NCBI RefSeq assembly: GCF_000611645.1
Contig: NW_014013078.1
Coordinates: 8,351-19,377 of the forward strand
Direction: 5' to 3'
DNA length: 11,027 bases
From: Monoraphidium neglectum
Taxonomy: Eukaryota > Chlorophyta > Chlorophyceae > Sphaeropleales > Selenastraceae
Part shown: positions 1 through 8,778 of the stretch, piece by piece
Position numbering within the stretch: position 1 is the stretch's first letter
Layout of the letters: every line of letters begins with the position of its first letter
Made by a program: the position numbers and the translations under genes
The notes under the pieces: generated by a model
Told to the model about the DNA's origin: nothing
The model's database searches: none
The model's input: the letters and a program-made list of their open reading frames with translations, nothing else

Positions 1-21
1 GGGGGGGGGGGGGGGGGAGGG
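1..21. repeat. Poly-G run at window edge
   Basis: Positions 1-17 are all G, followed by AGGGG. Such a homopolymer at the very end suggests a contig or gap boundary. It lies where the 3' part of the lactone oxidase gene would be expected to continue. Confidence 0.8.
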
Positions 22-230
22 GAAGGTGGAAGCACGTGAGACGGCACGTGTCAGAAGCGCCAACTGCCAATCCAATGCGGCCCTATGTGCCAGAAGCGCA
101 CTGCCCTGCCTGCCATACCCCATGTCAGCTCATCCAGGGGGCACATTTTGTCTCCTCAACATGCACATCTTGCTCGATTGGGCGTTCTTAAAAACAGGCC
201 CAAGCAGAACAACGGAACCGGTTCGTGTCC

Positions 231-238
231 GCTCACTT
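231..238 (-). other. Apparent stop codon overlapping a splice donor of the lactone oxidase gene
   Basis: Read on the minus strand, the last codons are TGC AAG TGA GC. The string AA|GTGAGC is a near-consensus 5' splice site, the same type as the exon 1 and exon 3 donors (GTGAGC in both). If it is used, exon 8 ends at 237 in phase 2 and the TGA at 235-233 is intronic. The protein comparison favours this, because the homologous region in plant GulLO proteins continues after the matching Lys with a conserved HWGK segment. I found no such sequence on the minus strand between 232 and 1. Confidence 0.6.
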
Positions 239-3200
239 GCACAGGGTCATGTGCTCTATCAGCTCTGGCACGTAGCCGTAGCGCAGGGGGTACTGCCACG
301 CCTCTGTGTTGCGCAGCCAGGTGGACTGAAGGTACACGGGGCGCTTCATGCCCTGGGTGGTGGCGATGTAGTCGTCTGTCCCGCGGCCGAAGCGCAGCCA
401 GAGGTAGCCGGCACCCTGGCGAGGGGGGTCGCGCCCACCGAGGATGTGAAAATCGAGGGAATGTCTGGGGTGCGGCGGCAAACCTTATCATGTGCCGCAG
501 CCCTACCTCAAGCATCTTTGGACAGACAGCGCGCACACCCTGCGACGGCCCCTGCCCAGAATCACAATGCACGAGGCCCCAAACCCTGGACCCCTGAACG
601 CGCGCCCACGAACAACGGAGCGCGCCCCACCTGGCAGCGGTCGGAGCGCGTGCCGTTGCGCCAGAGGTCCTTGTAAAAGATCGCCTTGACGTCCTCGACC
701 CAAGGCCTGAACCCGTCCCAGTCGATCGTGAACTCGGCGTCCTGCGCGGTGCCCTTGAACTGCTGCCCGTTCCACAGGCAGTGGTCGTCGCACTCGGCCG
801 CCTGCATCTGGTTGGTGGGGCCCACCACATCCAGCAGGTCCTCCCCGAAGCGCCCGCCCCTGCGCGCCCACGCGCGCTTGACCGTCAGCTGCTGCACCAG
901 CGACACCGGGGGCGGGAACGTGCAGAACAGGGTGCGCATGGGGTCCTTGTCGTAGATGTCGGCCTGCCAGGCCTTGAAGCCGGAGGACATGTCGAACATC
1001 ATGCTGGTGTCGGGCAGCAGCGACATGACGGCGTCGGGGGTGACGTCAGCGTCGGGGGGCGCGATGGAGGTGAGGAAGGCGGAGAAGCGCTTCATGTCGG
1101 GGCGCCAGAAGATGAGGATGTGGGGCGTGGTCTGGATGGGGTTGGGGTGGGTGGGAAAGGTGGACGTGTGTGTGTTGAGAAGAGGGTTGGACTGGCGACC
1201 GGCATGGGTGCAAGGCTCTGTGTTGGGTTTCGCAGGGCGCACGAGGCTGCTGGGCAGGCCGGCAGCCCGCCGGGTCAAGCCTGCCTGGCCATGCCTGAGA
1301 CTCAACTTGCCAGCCCTGCAGACTTGCCGGTTCCCCTGAGTTCACTCCAAAGCGGCCCCTTGCGCAAGCCACATGCATGTCACACTGACTCCTCAGCTCT
1401 TGAGCCCTTGGGCTCCGCCCAAACCCCTCACCTTGAGCAGCGACTCTATGACCTCGTAGATGTTGTCGTCTGGCTGGTTGATCAGCGTCTTTAGCTGCGT
1501 GTTGGTGGTGGGCGTCAGCTGCAGCACGATCTCTGTGACGGCGCCCAGCAGGCCCAGGCCGCCGTTGAGGGCCTTGAAGGTCTCGGGGGTGGCGCGCGTG
1601 GAGCGGTGCACCTGGAGGAACCGGATGGGTCGCAGGGGTGAGGGGTAAAGGGAGTGTACATACGTAGTGAGGGTGAGAATTGCAATCATAAAGCGTGAGA
1701 TCAAGTTTGGAGTTTTGGAAGCTTGGCCCGCAGGCTGAAAGTGTCAAGATGAGGGGTGACTTGTTCTGCTGCGCACGCTGCTGGGCGCCTTGATAAAGGC
1801 CGTCTGGGATCCCTCATCACAAGCAGCAGTGTCGGAGGTGGCCGGCCACCTTTGACAAGCACACAGACAGCGCCGCCGCTGCACGAACCCGGCCACGCCT
1901 GACATCGCCCCGCAGCCCGGGACAGCCGTGCGGACGCTTGCCCGCCCGCCGCGCAATCGCCCCCACCGTGCCGGCCGCGTCGACCCAGACGGCCTCCACC
2001 ACCATGTCCACCAGGGCGGAGGCCACCCTGTCGCCGGTGCCGTGGGAGGCCGTGGCCAGGATGCCGCCCAGGGTGAGGCCCGAGAAGAAGGGCAGCGTCA
2101 TCAGCTGCGGCCGGGTGGTGTTATGACGTGGCAGGGGTGTGCATGCGGGTGTGTGGGAAAGCCACCAATGTCGCAATCACTTTGCTGGAACTCCACTAAG
2201 ATTTTAGAAGTGTTGGGATGCCTGGTGGCATCGACGAACACACAGCAGCCGTTGGGGCAGAGCGCAAAGGCGTGTCCTGCTTCATGCAGCACACTCACAC
2301 TGCCCGGGCCAGACCGGCCCCCTCTCACGCACCTGCACGCTCATCTTGTTGGCGGTAGCCGCGAGGAACAGGGCCTTCATGTCCATACCGGCCCCCACCC
2401 TCATCTGGTGCTTGGCGGGGTCGACCGCCAGCACAGTGTTGAGCCGGTCGTTCAGGAGCGCGAGGGAGAGCACGCCGCCCGCCGGCTTGTCGACGGCTGC
2501 GGGCATCGCAACCTCCTGGTTGGGGCAGGGGAAAGCCGCGCTGCTGTGGAAGAGGCTGCGGAGGGAGAGAGGGGGCAGAGGGGTGTGCAATCAGTCCGTT
2601 GAGTTGGGAGGCAGCAGGTCGGTGGTCGAAAAGTGGCAGAGGGTGATATGCGTGGTGATTGGAAGCCGTGCAGGGACTCAACACAGCGTGGCAGGCGTCG
2701 GCGCTGCCAAATGTCGCGCCACGGCCTATCCGGCGCAGCCTGAGGAGCCTGGGACGCTGTAGTGTGCTCACTTGCGAGACATGCGGATTTTCAGGGCCTT
2801 CCCCTGCTTGTCAGCCAGCGCAGCGTAGGTTTTGATGGCTTCGGCGGTCTCCGTGGTGCTAGCGGGGTGCACGACCGCGTCGGCGGTGCACAGCACATAG
2901 CCTGAGCTTGGGCAGGGGTAGTGCAGCAAGGTGAGGAGAGGCGCGGGTTGCGCAGGATAAGTGCAACCGTGTGCATGTCACGCATGTGGGGTGGGGGGCG
3001 CTGCTGGGCGGTTACCCACCATACTGGGCGCGGTAGCTGTCAGCGGGCACCTCCCTCTGCGATCCAGTTGGTAAGAATGGGTGAGGTAGGGAAGGCGTTT
3101 CAATGATGTCTCAAATCCACGGGCAATTCACACGGGCTGAGGCCCACGGTCATGGGCTGAGCAGAGGCGCAGCATCCAAGCGGCGGCCTCGACCCGAGGT

Positions 3201-3378
3201 TGCAACACCCAACAGTGGTGGCTGGGGGTGACGGTGTGCTGTGACAGTATACGTTATTTGCAGGGTTACCGTATGGAGTCCTCGCGCTCACCGATAGGCG
3301 CTCAGGAGGAGCCGCTTGTCTGGCATTTGCGACACAGGCGAGTCCGATAAAAAAGAGTGTTGAAGCCACCCGCTTCAT
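233..3378 (-). CDS. FAD-linked L-gulonolactone oxidase-like protein, secreted, eight exons, probably 3'-partial
   Basis: Exons I assembled: 3378-3292, 3056-3020, 2901-2772, 2555-2333, 2104-1967, 1611-1432, 1131-631 and 415-233. All introns are GT-AG and the frame is kept, giving 492 residues. Residues 1-19 look like a signal peptide (hydrophobic core, cleavage near VANA), so the protein is probably secreted or in the endomembrane system. The FAD-binding PCMH half covers about residues 40-250. It includes SRNLFHSS (His88 sits where animal gulonolactone oxidase binds FAD covalently), GLTLGGILATASHG (168-181) and ALNGGLGLLGAVTEIVLQL. The rest matches the plant GulLO C-terminal half, ending ELIEHMTLCK. 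Family members oxidise aldonolactones such as L-gulono-1,4-lactone with O2, making ascorbate-type products. In plant relatives a segment with an HWGK motif follows at this point, and it is absent here. The terminal TGA overlaps a good donor, AA|GTGAGC, so the gene probably continues beyond the window. The substrate is not known. The start is the ATG of the signal-peptide exon, in good context (GCCATGA). Confidence 0.85.
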
Positions 3379-3753
3379 GGCTTCTGACGATGTCGTGTGA
3401 ATGTGTTCTTGTGATTATGTTCCGCGTCGAAACTTGATTGTGGTACGCAGGGGTGGCGTGCACCGAAACCGCAGATCAAGCGTTGCGGGTGTGAGCGTAT
3501 CACAAACATTTGAATAACATAATTGAACGTTTCAGGTGCAGACACGTATTAATACACCGCCACGGCTGGCGGGCTGGGCACCCGGGGCTCGAGACGTGAC
3601 GGGTGATAGGCTGCGTGCAGTCGTTGATATCCGAAAGCACTCGTGTGCAATTGCATTGGATATTGATGTTGTTTCATCCGCGCCGTTGCTCTCACGGGAC
3701 GATGACTACTTCCGCCATCGCGCTTCCTGGCCGCCATGGTGGTGACCGATAAA

Positions 3754-3771
3754 GGCATGCCGCGGCATGCC
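3754..3771. repeat. Perfect 18-base palindrome
   Basis: GGCATGCCGCGGCATGCC reads the same on both strands. A further GGCATGGC follows at once, so the 9-base half repeats imperfectly. It lies in intergenic DNA about 380 bases upstream of the oxidase start codon. It could be a binding site for a dimeric protein, a short cruciform, or chance in GC-rich DNA. Confidence 0.7.
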
Positions 3772-5430
3772 GGCATGGCTGGCACACCTGAGGAGCCTCC
3801 AGCTGCTGGCAACTGTGTTTGCCCATCCAACGCGACACTCCAGCTTGTAATGTTGTCTTTCAGGCACCCTACAATGGCAGTCCTGGTTTCGTGCCTCCCC
3901 TGGTGTGCTTTTCCCTGCCATCCCCCACACCACCACAGTCCTGGAGCTGAAGCTGATGTTCTCATTGAGGTGAACTTTTTTACGCATTCCCGCACAAACA
4001 AAGAAAGCGGGGTATCAAGTGCTGCACCGGCCTGGTTGGGACAAAACTGGGGCATGCAGGGCGTCAAAACTGGCGCTGGCGCGCCAGAGGGCAGAAGTGG
4101 CAAAGCAGGGCAATGCTGTGTTTTGCCGTGTGGCTGACATTTTAGCGGGGCGTGGGCGGGCAAGGCTGAACAGCCGCTGAGTCGCCTGGGCTAGGGCCCG
4201 ATCAGGCGGGTTTGGTCCAATCAAGTGAAGAAAATCGCGGTCAAAAAAGGGGCGGCATTGCCGAACCTGCTCGCGAGCGCGCTGGTGCAGCTCGCCACCC
4301 AGTAAGGCGGCCTGCGTGGTCGCCACTGTGGTGGCGGTCAACAGGCGAATCGCCGTTCTGGCGATACGATAACAAGCACGTGGGTGAGCTGATGGAGAAA
4401 ACCAAGGCAACCACAATGCCTTGCTCCGAAAGCCCACCTGGGTGCAGCGCCAGGCCAAACGAATTCGCCGCAGCGGGCGCAAAAACCGCGGCCCTCGCGT
4501 CCGTCAAGAGAGGGCGGCGCTCAAGCGCGCCAAGTCAGGAGGGCGGCGCGCGCCCATCAAGGCACCAGGTGGTGACATCACCAGCGTCAAAACTGCGGCT
4601 GCGCAAGGCCGCACCGTTGGCGCCATCCCTGCTTCATGATTGCGAGCATCCCGGCAGGGGGCGCCCCCCTGCGCACTGGCCCCGCTGCCCACAGGGGCGA
4701 AGGCGGGGCGGGCACAGGCCCCAACACAGCGACGTGAGAGCGATCACCAGCCAAGCGGGCGGTGTCAAACAATAAGCCCTGCGTGCGTGCCTGTGCTCAA
4801 GCGCGCGGGGTGATGGAAGCCATGGTTAATCGCCATATCGACGTCCAGGCCGAATCATCGGTGCATCCGTCTGCTCAACATGCGTGACCTATATAACGCT
4901 TGTGTGGGTGTGCGTGGAGTGAAGCATGATACCATGCGGCCTGGCGCGGGCACGGCAAAGGGTGCGCAAGCATGCGCGCTCAGTGGCCTGGTCAAAACGG
5001 CCACGAAGCAGCTTGCGTTGCTGTGTGTGCATCCTGAAGCCCCATGCCCAGGCGTCCGTGCAGCAGCCCTTCTTTGCCACAGGCCCGCGTTCCTCGGGCC
5101 GTCTGGAGCGCACTCAGGTGCCACCGCTGGCCGCAGCACGCGCCCACCCGGCTGGTCGCCGGCGCAAGTGTGTGCAGTAGCGCGCCTTGATGCCTTGCAA
5201 GTGCAATTCTCATTGGCGAGGACCCTTGTGCACCCTCGGCAGCCCGAATGGAAAACCGCAGCAGCTGCTCTCGCAGCATTTGCAAGAATGCGCGCGCCAC
5301 GACCAACCTCTGCGGCCCGGACCGCCGGCATTCCAAAGAACTCAGTCCTGCAATCCGCTGAAACTGAGAGGCATGCATGCCTTCGAACGCACTGCATTCC
5401 ATAAGGGCTAGTGTGGGTGGTGAACGGCCG

Positions 5431-5432
<2 letters not shown>

Positions 5433-5479
<47 letters not shown>
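5433..5479. repeat. (GT)n microsatellite, about 23.5 units
   Basis: An uninterrupted GT dinucleotide run of 47 bases on the plus strand. It lies 138 bases downstream of the DUF506 stop, in its likely 3' UTR or just past it. On the transcript strand it reads as CA repeats. Runs of this length are usually polymorphic in length. Confidence 0.97.
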
Positions 5480-5480
<1 letters not shown>

Positions 5481-5616
5481 CTTGTCTTGTTGATGCGCGA
5501 AAGGCTCGCACGGGCGACACGCAGCCGTCCTTGGAGGCGCTCGTCTTGCCGATGCAGGTGCCCCACAGCTGCCAGTTGGCGCGGTGTTAACCTCGCGGCA
5601 CCCACGACCGCCACTG

Positions 5617-7352
5617 TCAGCCGTGGGCGTGCCCTGGTGCCGCTTGGCTGTGCAGCGCGCCCCAGCGGACCGTCGTGATGCACCCCCAACCCGCCTCATT
5701 GGGCACAGTCCTGATCGCAGCCGGCGCCGCCGCCGCCGTGCCCTGCGGCGAGCCGCCCCGCGGCGACCGCGTGCCGCCGCCGCCGTCAGAGGCCGCGCCG
5801 CCAGCGGAGCTGCCAGGCGCGGAGCTGCCCCAGGCCGTGCCGCCAGACCCCCGGAGGGCCATGGCGAGGAGCGATCGCGCCTTCTGGCCTGCAGTCGCAC
5901 GCCCCTGCGCTTCAGCGGTCGCGTTGCGGCCAACCAGCGGCTCCCCAGTCGCCGACGCCTCATGCGGACCTGGCGCACCGTCGGGTTGCTCCGCCAGCGC
6001 CGGCGGCGTTGCCTGTGCCGCACACGCCGCAGCACAGAGCGCCGGCGCCGCCGCCGCCGCCGCCGAGGGAAGCGGGTCGGACGGAGCCAATCGCACAGCG
6101 GCCGCCACCGGCGAGGCTGCGGCAGCCGCGGCCGCCGGCTTTGCGACGCCGCGCGGGCCGGCTTTGCAGGCCTTCGCCGCGAGCGCCGCCACCTGCTGCG
6201 GCGCCCACTTTGACAGCATCGCGGCCTTGGTGCGCCACGGCGGCACCGCCAGCCCGCGCTCCCTGAACGCTGCCGCCATCTCGCGGCAGAGCACGTCCAC
6301 GGCGGCGTCCAGCCGCGAGGCCGGCCCGACGAAGCACAGCGGCGCGGCCTCGAGCAGCGCCGTGTAGGCCGGCGTCGGGTGCGCGATCACAAACTGCTCC
6401 CTGAGGCAGGGCTCCACCACCAGGGGCTCTGGGAGGTACGAGGGCTCGCCCCCACCATCAACATCAACACCACTGCCACCATCGACATCACCATCATTGC
6501 AGCCGCCGCCACCACCGCCGCTGGGGGGGCTGTGGCTGCCCCGCCCGCGCGCCCCCAGGCACAGGATGAACCTGTGGCGCAGCTGCTGCAGGCAGCGGCG
6601 CGCGTCCCGGGGCCGCCGCTCTCGCGGCGCCTCGTCCTGGACGTGCACGAGGTAGCCGGCCGCCCCCAGCTCCCGTGCGACACCCTCCACATCCACCGGC
6701 CCGCCGCCGCCCGCGGGCGCCGCCGGCGCGCGGGGCGACCCGCCGCAGCAGCTGCTGCACGGGCTGGCGCTGCGGCTGCTGCCGCGGCTGCCGCCGCTGG
6801 CGCCGTAGCCGTCGGAGGAGTAGCCGCCGGCGCCGAGGGGGGCGGCGCCGTCGCTGTCGGGGGCCCCAAGGGAGGAGGGGGGGACCAGGTAGGCGGCGCG
6901 AAGGCGCAGCAGCTCCAGGGACAACTGCGAATCAAAGGACAGGGCAAGGGAGGGGTGTAAGAAATCAAGTTTTTCGCCGTCTCCAATTTGCCATTTGTCA
7001 GCCTACGCGGGCTGCAAACAGTGGATGTGCGCCTCAGGAGCAACAATTTCGGTGCCGGATGATTAATAGGTCGACGAGTTGGCAGCGCGGGCGCCCAGCG
7101 CCTTTCGATCGTCCCATCCACCTTGCGTGCAAACGCAGCCGTGGCGCTGTCATCGCCGGCGTCGTTGTGGTAGCAGAGCGCCTGCAGCGCCTCTACGGCG
7201 CCGGTGGCCCCGTCCACGTGTTGGCTGAGGCAGCTGGATGCACCCGCTGCGGTGGCCGAGGCGCCGCCGCGGCCGCAGTCGATCTCGAGGTCAAACACAC
7301 AGGCGGGGCTCAGTGGAGACAGCAAGCTGGCCGGGCGCAGCGCGGGGACCAT
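5617..7352 (-). CDS. DUF506 (PDDEXK-like) family protein, two exons
   Basis: The exons are 7352-7122 and 6924-5617, joined by a 197-base intron (donor AAG|GTGGAT, acceptor TTCGCAG) in phase 0, giving 512 residues. The family signature is clear. VARELGAAGYLVHVQ (about 158-172) matches the 'xxLxxxGYdvavc' segment. LREQFVIAHPTPAY (about 251-264), then LCFVG, and finally LAVPPWRTKAAMLSKW (about 302-317) match the conserved C-terminal half seen in land-plant DUF506 proteins. Between the two halves lies a Gly/Asp-rich insert (about 207-237). After residue 317 comes a tail of nearly 200 residues rich in Ala, Gly, Ser and Pro that plant members lack. The family is predicted to have a nuclease-like fold, but its function is unsettled. 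The start is uncertain: the ATG directly follows a CAATCGCAG acceptor-like site, so an upstream exon is possible. The exact C-terminus is also tentative because of its low complexity. Confidence 0.8.
6046..6065. repeat. GCC trinucleotide run inside the DUF506 tail
   Basis: A run of about six GCC units, coding for consecutive Ala residues on the minus strand within the low-complexity C-terminal tail of the DUF506 protein. It is probably length-variable in frame. Confidence 0.85.
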
Positions 7353-8778
7353 CTGCGATTGAGTTGTCACGGCGGGATGTGGTTGCACGCATTGCGTGCC
7401 ATTCAGACAAACGGACCGGGATTCTGAGATCAGAACAATATCTGCTGAGCCAAGATACGCCAGCGCGATGGCACGACATGTCGTATGAAGTATAACATGG
7501 TACTTGATAAAATGCGGACTTGTGCAATCCTCGGAGGAGGCAGAACACCGCATTCCGGAGAGCGCGGGGGTGCTCCCAAACCCGTTGTTTGTGATGCCCC
7601 AGGCCCGATGAAAATGACCATACGCTATGCGTGCTCACCCCGTGCGCTGAGCCTTGCACCACCGCCTGGAAATCGCCCCTTGGCCTTGCCCCGAGGCAAG
7701 CGCGGCCCCTTGAACAATAGATTCGGGAAACTTCTTGCTATTCGGCTACCTGCGCATAGCTGTTGCCATACCGCTGCAGTGGCGTGCTGGCGTCTACGTA
7801 GCCAAGCCGGCGGCCACAGCGGGGCCTGAAGCGATGAGAAGAAGCTAGAGGACGAAGCTAAATGGCAATTATAATGTGTGGAGGGCCATAAATGGCTTCA
7901 TTGGTCCAAACGGTGGAAGTATCTTCGAAAGATATGAATGGTTTCACACTGTTTTGGGTGATGCTGGGGCTGGAAACAGTGTTCAAGATTGACAAATAGT
8001 GTTGCGACAAATAGAACGAGAGCGGGCAGGGCACACGACTCATGAGACCCTGAGAGCACACGTCGTCGGGGGCCCTGCTGCAGTAGCCAAGAATTGCATG
8101 ACATCGTGCCAGGGGCAGCTGACTAGAAGCCACACTGCCACCCAAAGCACGTGCCCTGCAAGAACCTTCAACCTCATGGCGTGAACTTCACTTGGCTGGC
8201 AGTACCAGCTGCCAAAGGCCCTGAAATGGTGCGCCGCAGCCCCTGACCCATATGCCGCGGCCCCATACATGATTTTCTCCCAGGTGCACCTCCTGGCAAT
8301 TCCTGGCAGGAAGGCTGATGCCCTGTGTAAGAGTAAGTATGAACACTTGAAAGACTGTGCATGTATCCACATGAAACAATAGAAAACATCCGGGATGCTA
8401 CTGTAATGTTGCGCAGATGCTTCTCTCAGTGAAAACGCCTCAGCCCTTGCGGCGGCGGCAGGGTGCGCAACAGGTGGAGATAACACGAGAGTGTTCTCCG
8501 CTGCCAACGCTATCAATGAATGACAGAAAGACAGCAATTCATGCTCTCAGCGCCCTCAAGTGCTGCCTGCAACATGTGGCCTGGCAACTGCAAGCGAACC
8601 AGCCTGCCAGTAATGGTGGTTGTTGAGGCAGGGGTCCCTCTCCAAGAAAGGGAGTGCGGTGTGCACACCAACACTCAGACTTGCTGAAATCTTGATACTT
8701 GCAACGCTCAAGCTGCTAGCAGGGGTCCAGCAGACGGCGACGCGCGTGCGCACTGCAGGGCGTGCGCGTGCACATGTA
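7353..8778. other. Intergenic region with no convincing gene (about 1.4 kb)
   Basis: This lies between the 5' end of the DUF506 gene and the 3' end of the DUF1826 gene. It is less GC-rich around 7830-8010 and 8320-8420 than the coding parts. A small hairpin, CTTGCC-CCGA-GGCAAG, lies at 7685-7700. Plus-strand TGTAA strings, the usual green-algal poly(A) signal, occur at 8326 and 8402, but no plus-strand gene ending there is visible. The region should hold the DUF506 promoter and the DUF1826 3' UTR. No minus-strand TGTAA was found in the latter. Confidence 0.55.

Larger units (their letters stand above)
3379..5616. other. Intergenic region with no convincing gene (about 2.2 kb)
   Basis: This lies between the 5' end of the lactone oxidase gene and the 3' end of the DUF506 gene. 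The first 170 bases (3379-3550) are relatively AT-rich and are the likely promoter and 5' UTR of the oxidase, although I see no clear TATA box. The rest has open frames in several phases, as expected of GC-rich DNA, but no recognisable protein. The notable structures are an 18-base palindrome at 3754-3771, a TTG-initiated open frame at 4212-4775, and a GT microsatellite at 5433-5479. I see no tRNA, rRNA or transposon ends. Confidence 0.6.

Noticed and set aside
156..232. An extra 3' exon of the lactone oxidase after a TTTTTAAG acceptor near 190
   Set aside because: Joining it gives only about ten residues before a stop and does not produce the expected HWGK segment, so an exon outside the window is more likely.
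4212..4775. Plus-strand 187-codon open frame
   Set aside because: It starts with TTG rather than ATG, has basic low-complexity composition and matches no family I know. It is kept only as a weak observation about this block.
4855..5520. Minus-strand open frame crossing the GT repeat as a poly-Thr/His stretch
   Set aside because: The (TH)n run is only the microsatellite in translation, and no domain or conserved motif lies on either side.
5675..6367. Long plus-strand open frame (230 codons) inside the DUF506 exon, plus other overlapping frames from 4992 to 6213
   Set aside because: These are antisense or off-frame shadows created by GC-rich, repetitive Ala/Gly codons. The minus-strand frame carries the recognisable DUF506 motifs and proper splice sites.
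8326..8406. Plus-strand TGTAA strings at 8326 and 8402 as poly(A) signals of a plus-strand gene
   Set aside because: No plausible plus-strand coding exon lies upstream of them, and five-base strings occur often by chance.
8040..8537. Minus-strand 165-codon open frame between the DUF506 and DUF1826 genes
   Set aside because: No recognisable motif, ordinary intergenic composition, and no supporting splice or poly(A) signals. A chance open frame is the simplest reading.
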